NCBI GenBank assembly: GCA_031555615.1
Contig: JAVBUF010000071.1
Location: 14,050 to 78,049 of the forward strand
From: UBA935 sp031555615
Lineage (GTDB): Bacteria > Bacillota > Clostridia > Lachnospirales > Lachnospiraceae
Reading direction: 5' to 3'
Length of the DNA stretch: 64,000 nucleotides
In this document: positions 62,425 to 64,000 of the stretch, in pieces
Layout: the number at the start of each line of letters is the position of its first letter
Position numbering within the stretch: the first letter of the stretch is position 1
Made by a program: the position numbers and the translations under genes
Notes under the pieces: generated by a model
What the model was told of the DNA's origin: nothing
The model's input: the letters and a program-made list of their open reading frames with translations, nothing else
Database searches by the model: none

Positions 62425-62455
62425 CTATAGTTTCTCAGGGTAGATTCTATAGTTT
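62425..62455 (+). promoter_or_regulatory. Repeated CTATAGTTT motif upstream of binding-protein gene
   Basis: CTATAGTTTcTCaGGG (62425-62440) and CTATAGTTTgTCGGG (62447-62461) are direct repeats 22 bp apart, two helical turns. They lie about 80-110 bp upstream of the next ATG, a plausible activator site. No strong -35/-10 pair could be fixed between them and the gene. Confidence 0.45.
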
Positions 62456-62537
62456 GTCGGGTTCTTCTTTTGTGTACAAATGATAAGATATATACATCAC
62501 TAAAAAAAATTCTATATGATAGGGAGGTAATTAATCT

Positions 62538-64000
62538 ATGAAAATGAAGAAACTCATTGCGGTTTTGTTAGCCTCGGCCATGTCTGTTAGTCTATTAGCA
62601 GCATGTGGCGGGAAAGCTGAAACTCCGACAACCACGACTCCGGCAGCCGAGACGCCGGCAGACGCAGACCAGGCAGAGGATGTTCCGGAGAATGCTGTTG
62701 TGGCATCTAATGGTGTCGTTTTTTCACCGGATAATCCGAGAACCATCTCCGTATGGCTTGTCACCAACGAAACTATGCCTGCTGAAGACAACAAAATCAC
62801 TAAACTGTTAAAGGATAAGCTGGGTATTACGCTGGAATATGAACTGACTATTACCGACAACCAGGATATGCGTATCGGTACGATGCTGGCCGGTGGCGAG
62901 TATCCCGACCTCATCGGATCAACCGATCAGCGTGCCGGCATGGTAACCGGCGGAGCACTTATAAAACTGGATGACTATCTTGCCAGCGGTGATTATCCGT
63001 TGCTTAAAGAGCATGTTGACCCTTATATGGGTTACTTAAGCTATAAAGGCGGAGAAGTTGAAGATGGTCTGTATATCTTTCCGAATTACAACCGTTGGTA
63101 CGGCGAAATCACCGGCGGTGAACACTGGGGACCCGGTTTCTGGATCCAGAAGGCCGTACTTGAGGATGCGGGATATCCCGATCTCAGCAATATGACCATT
63201 GAGAAATATTTTGAACTGATCGAGAACTATGCGGCTAAATATCCTGAAATCAATGGTGTGCCGACAATCGGCTTTTCTATCGGTTGTGCCACCGGACGTG
63301 AGTGGGCTCTGACCAACCCTCCCGCCCTGCTTGCAGGCAGCCCGAATAACGGCGGTGTTATCGTTGATGATAACAATATTGCAAATATTTATGCCAATTC
63401 CGATTATGCTTACAGATGGTTTAAATATCTTAATGAAATGGATAAAAAAGGTTTGGTTGACCGCGAATCATTCACCACTACCAATGACCAGTATTTTGCA
63501 AAAATTGCCAGCGGTGCTGTACTTGGTATGCATGACCAGCGTTGGGCTTTCGGTCAGGGACAGGATGCTCTGGTTGCTGCCAAGATGTATGAGCGCACCT
63601 ATGTTGCGGTTATGCCCACCTTCGACGGTGCAAAGCCCTGGTATGCTGACAGGGATGTTATGAATGTTCAGCAGGGATTTGGTGTTTCTGTATCCTGTAA
63701 AGAACCGGAAGTTGTTCTCGGATTTTTAGAAATAATGATGTCTGAAGAGTGGCAGAAAATTCTGTACTGGGGCATTGAGGGTGAAGATTATCTCGTTGGC
63801 GATGATGGGTTATTCTACCGTACCGAAGAGATGCGCAGGGATTATGAAGATTTGATTTGGAGAGCAAGCAATCAGCTCAGGGCTTTCCGTGACCTGCTGC
63901 CGAAACATCAAGGTACCTATCCTGACGGAAATCCCCATGACGCAGGCGGCTCCAAAACAGAGTTTTATGAAACCCTTGTCGATTATGACAAGAATTTCCT
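62538..64000 (+). CDS. Extracellular solute-binding lipoprotein (LplA/YtcQ-like), 3' end outside window
   Basis: From the ATG at 62538 (AGGGAGG upstream) the product has a signal peptide with lipobox SLLAACGG (Cys22), a Thr/Ala/Pro/Glu-rich linker, and a large two-lobed domain with DKLGITLEYELTITDNQD, MLAGGEYPDLIG, GGALIKLDDYLASG and WGPGFWIQKAVLEDAGYP. This is the long form of sugar binder found with Lpl/YtcP-type permeases, often for oligogalacturonides or other complex glycans. About 487 residues are visible; importer permeases are expected after base 64000. Confidence 0.93.
   Translation, partial: MKMKKLIAVLLASAMSVSLLAACGGKAETPTTTTPAAETPADADQAEDVPENAVVASNGVVFSPDNPRTISVWLVTNETMPAEDNKITKLLKDKLGITLEYELTITDNQDMRIGTMLAGGEYPDLIGSTDQRAGMVTGGALIKLDDYLASGDYPLLKEHVDPYMGYLSYKGGEVEDGLYIFPNYNRWYGEITGGEHWGPGFWIQKAVLEDAGYPDLSNMTIEKYFELIENYAAKYPEINGVPTIGFSIGCATGREWALTNPPALLAGSPNNGGVIVDDNNIANIYANSDYAYRWFKYLNEMDKKGLVDRESFTTTNDQYFAKIASGAVLGMHDQRWAFGQGQDALVAAKMYERTYVAVMPTFDGAKPWYADRDVMNVQQGFGVSVSCKEPEVVLGFLEIMMSEEWQKILYWGIEGEDYLVGDDGLFYRTEEMRRDYEDLIWRASNQLRAFRDLLPKHQGTYPDGNPHDAGGSKTEFYETLVDYDKNF

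Overview
The window looks like chromosome of a Gram-positive anaerobe of class Clostridia, most likely a Lachnospiraceae-type gut or plant-litter bacterium. The support is indirect: purine-rich Shine-Dalgarno sites with frequent TTG/GTG starts, YesMN-type two-component systems, many sugar-binding lipoproteins, LytS-like kinases, a Csp-like S8 peptidase and moderate GC, with two clearly AT-richer islands (about 24.2-27.0 kb and 57.6-60.5 kb). No rRNA, tRNA or CRISPR array was seen. Most genes lie on the minus strand.

Layout. 0-10 kb: a thiol-redox pair (TlpA-like/CcdA), DUF1848 protein, Fe/Mn superoxide dismutase, orphan LytS-like kinase, Hsp20 with a CIRCE-like operator, a TetR-controlled ABC exporter, an XRE/membrane-protein pair and a decayed beta-CASP metallohydrolase. 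10-23 kb: a surface locus with a 2725-residue multidomain membrane-anchored protein, a second anchored surface protein, and a response regulator and histidine kinase that appear to be partners but are separated by the oppositely oriented second surface gene. 23-27 kb: a YHYH/peptidoglycan-binding secreted protein, a small uncharacterised protein and a solitary AT-rich NACHT-type STAND NTPase.

27-45 kb: a plant-polysaccharide utilisation locus. It has GH28-like, DUF4432 epimerase-like, PfkB kinase, D-lyxose isomerase-like, GH36, GH43 and GH88 genes, an AraC regulator, a YesMN two-component system, a sugar ABC importer (binding protein and two permeases, no ATPase) and a discoidin-like protein. 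A long inverted-repeat element interrupts the glycosidase cluster. Oligosaccharides would be imported by the ABC system, trimmed in the cytoplasm and fed to isomerase, epimerase and kinase.

45-54 kb: a sensory cluster with a stand-alone CHASE4 protein, two solute-binding proteins flanking a HisKA_3/LuxR two-component system without any permease, a PAS/HD-GYP protein and a PAS/GGDEF protein. The PAS modules of the two c-di-GMP proteins share a three-cysteine motif. 54-57.5 kb: a short-chain dehydrogenase, then an amidohydrolase overlapping an amino-acid permease.

57.5-60.5 kb is a graveyard. It contains two 3'-end remnants of S8 peptidase genes with their terminators, a DUF1016 nuclease pseudogene riddled with stops, a kinase-like fragment, an IS21-like end-bearing remnant and an apparently intact zeta-type toxin/antitoxin pair. 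60.5-64 kb: the intact S8 peptidase and the start of a solute-binding lipoprotein that runs off the window.
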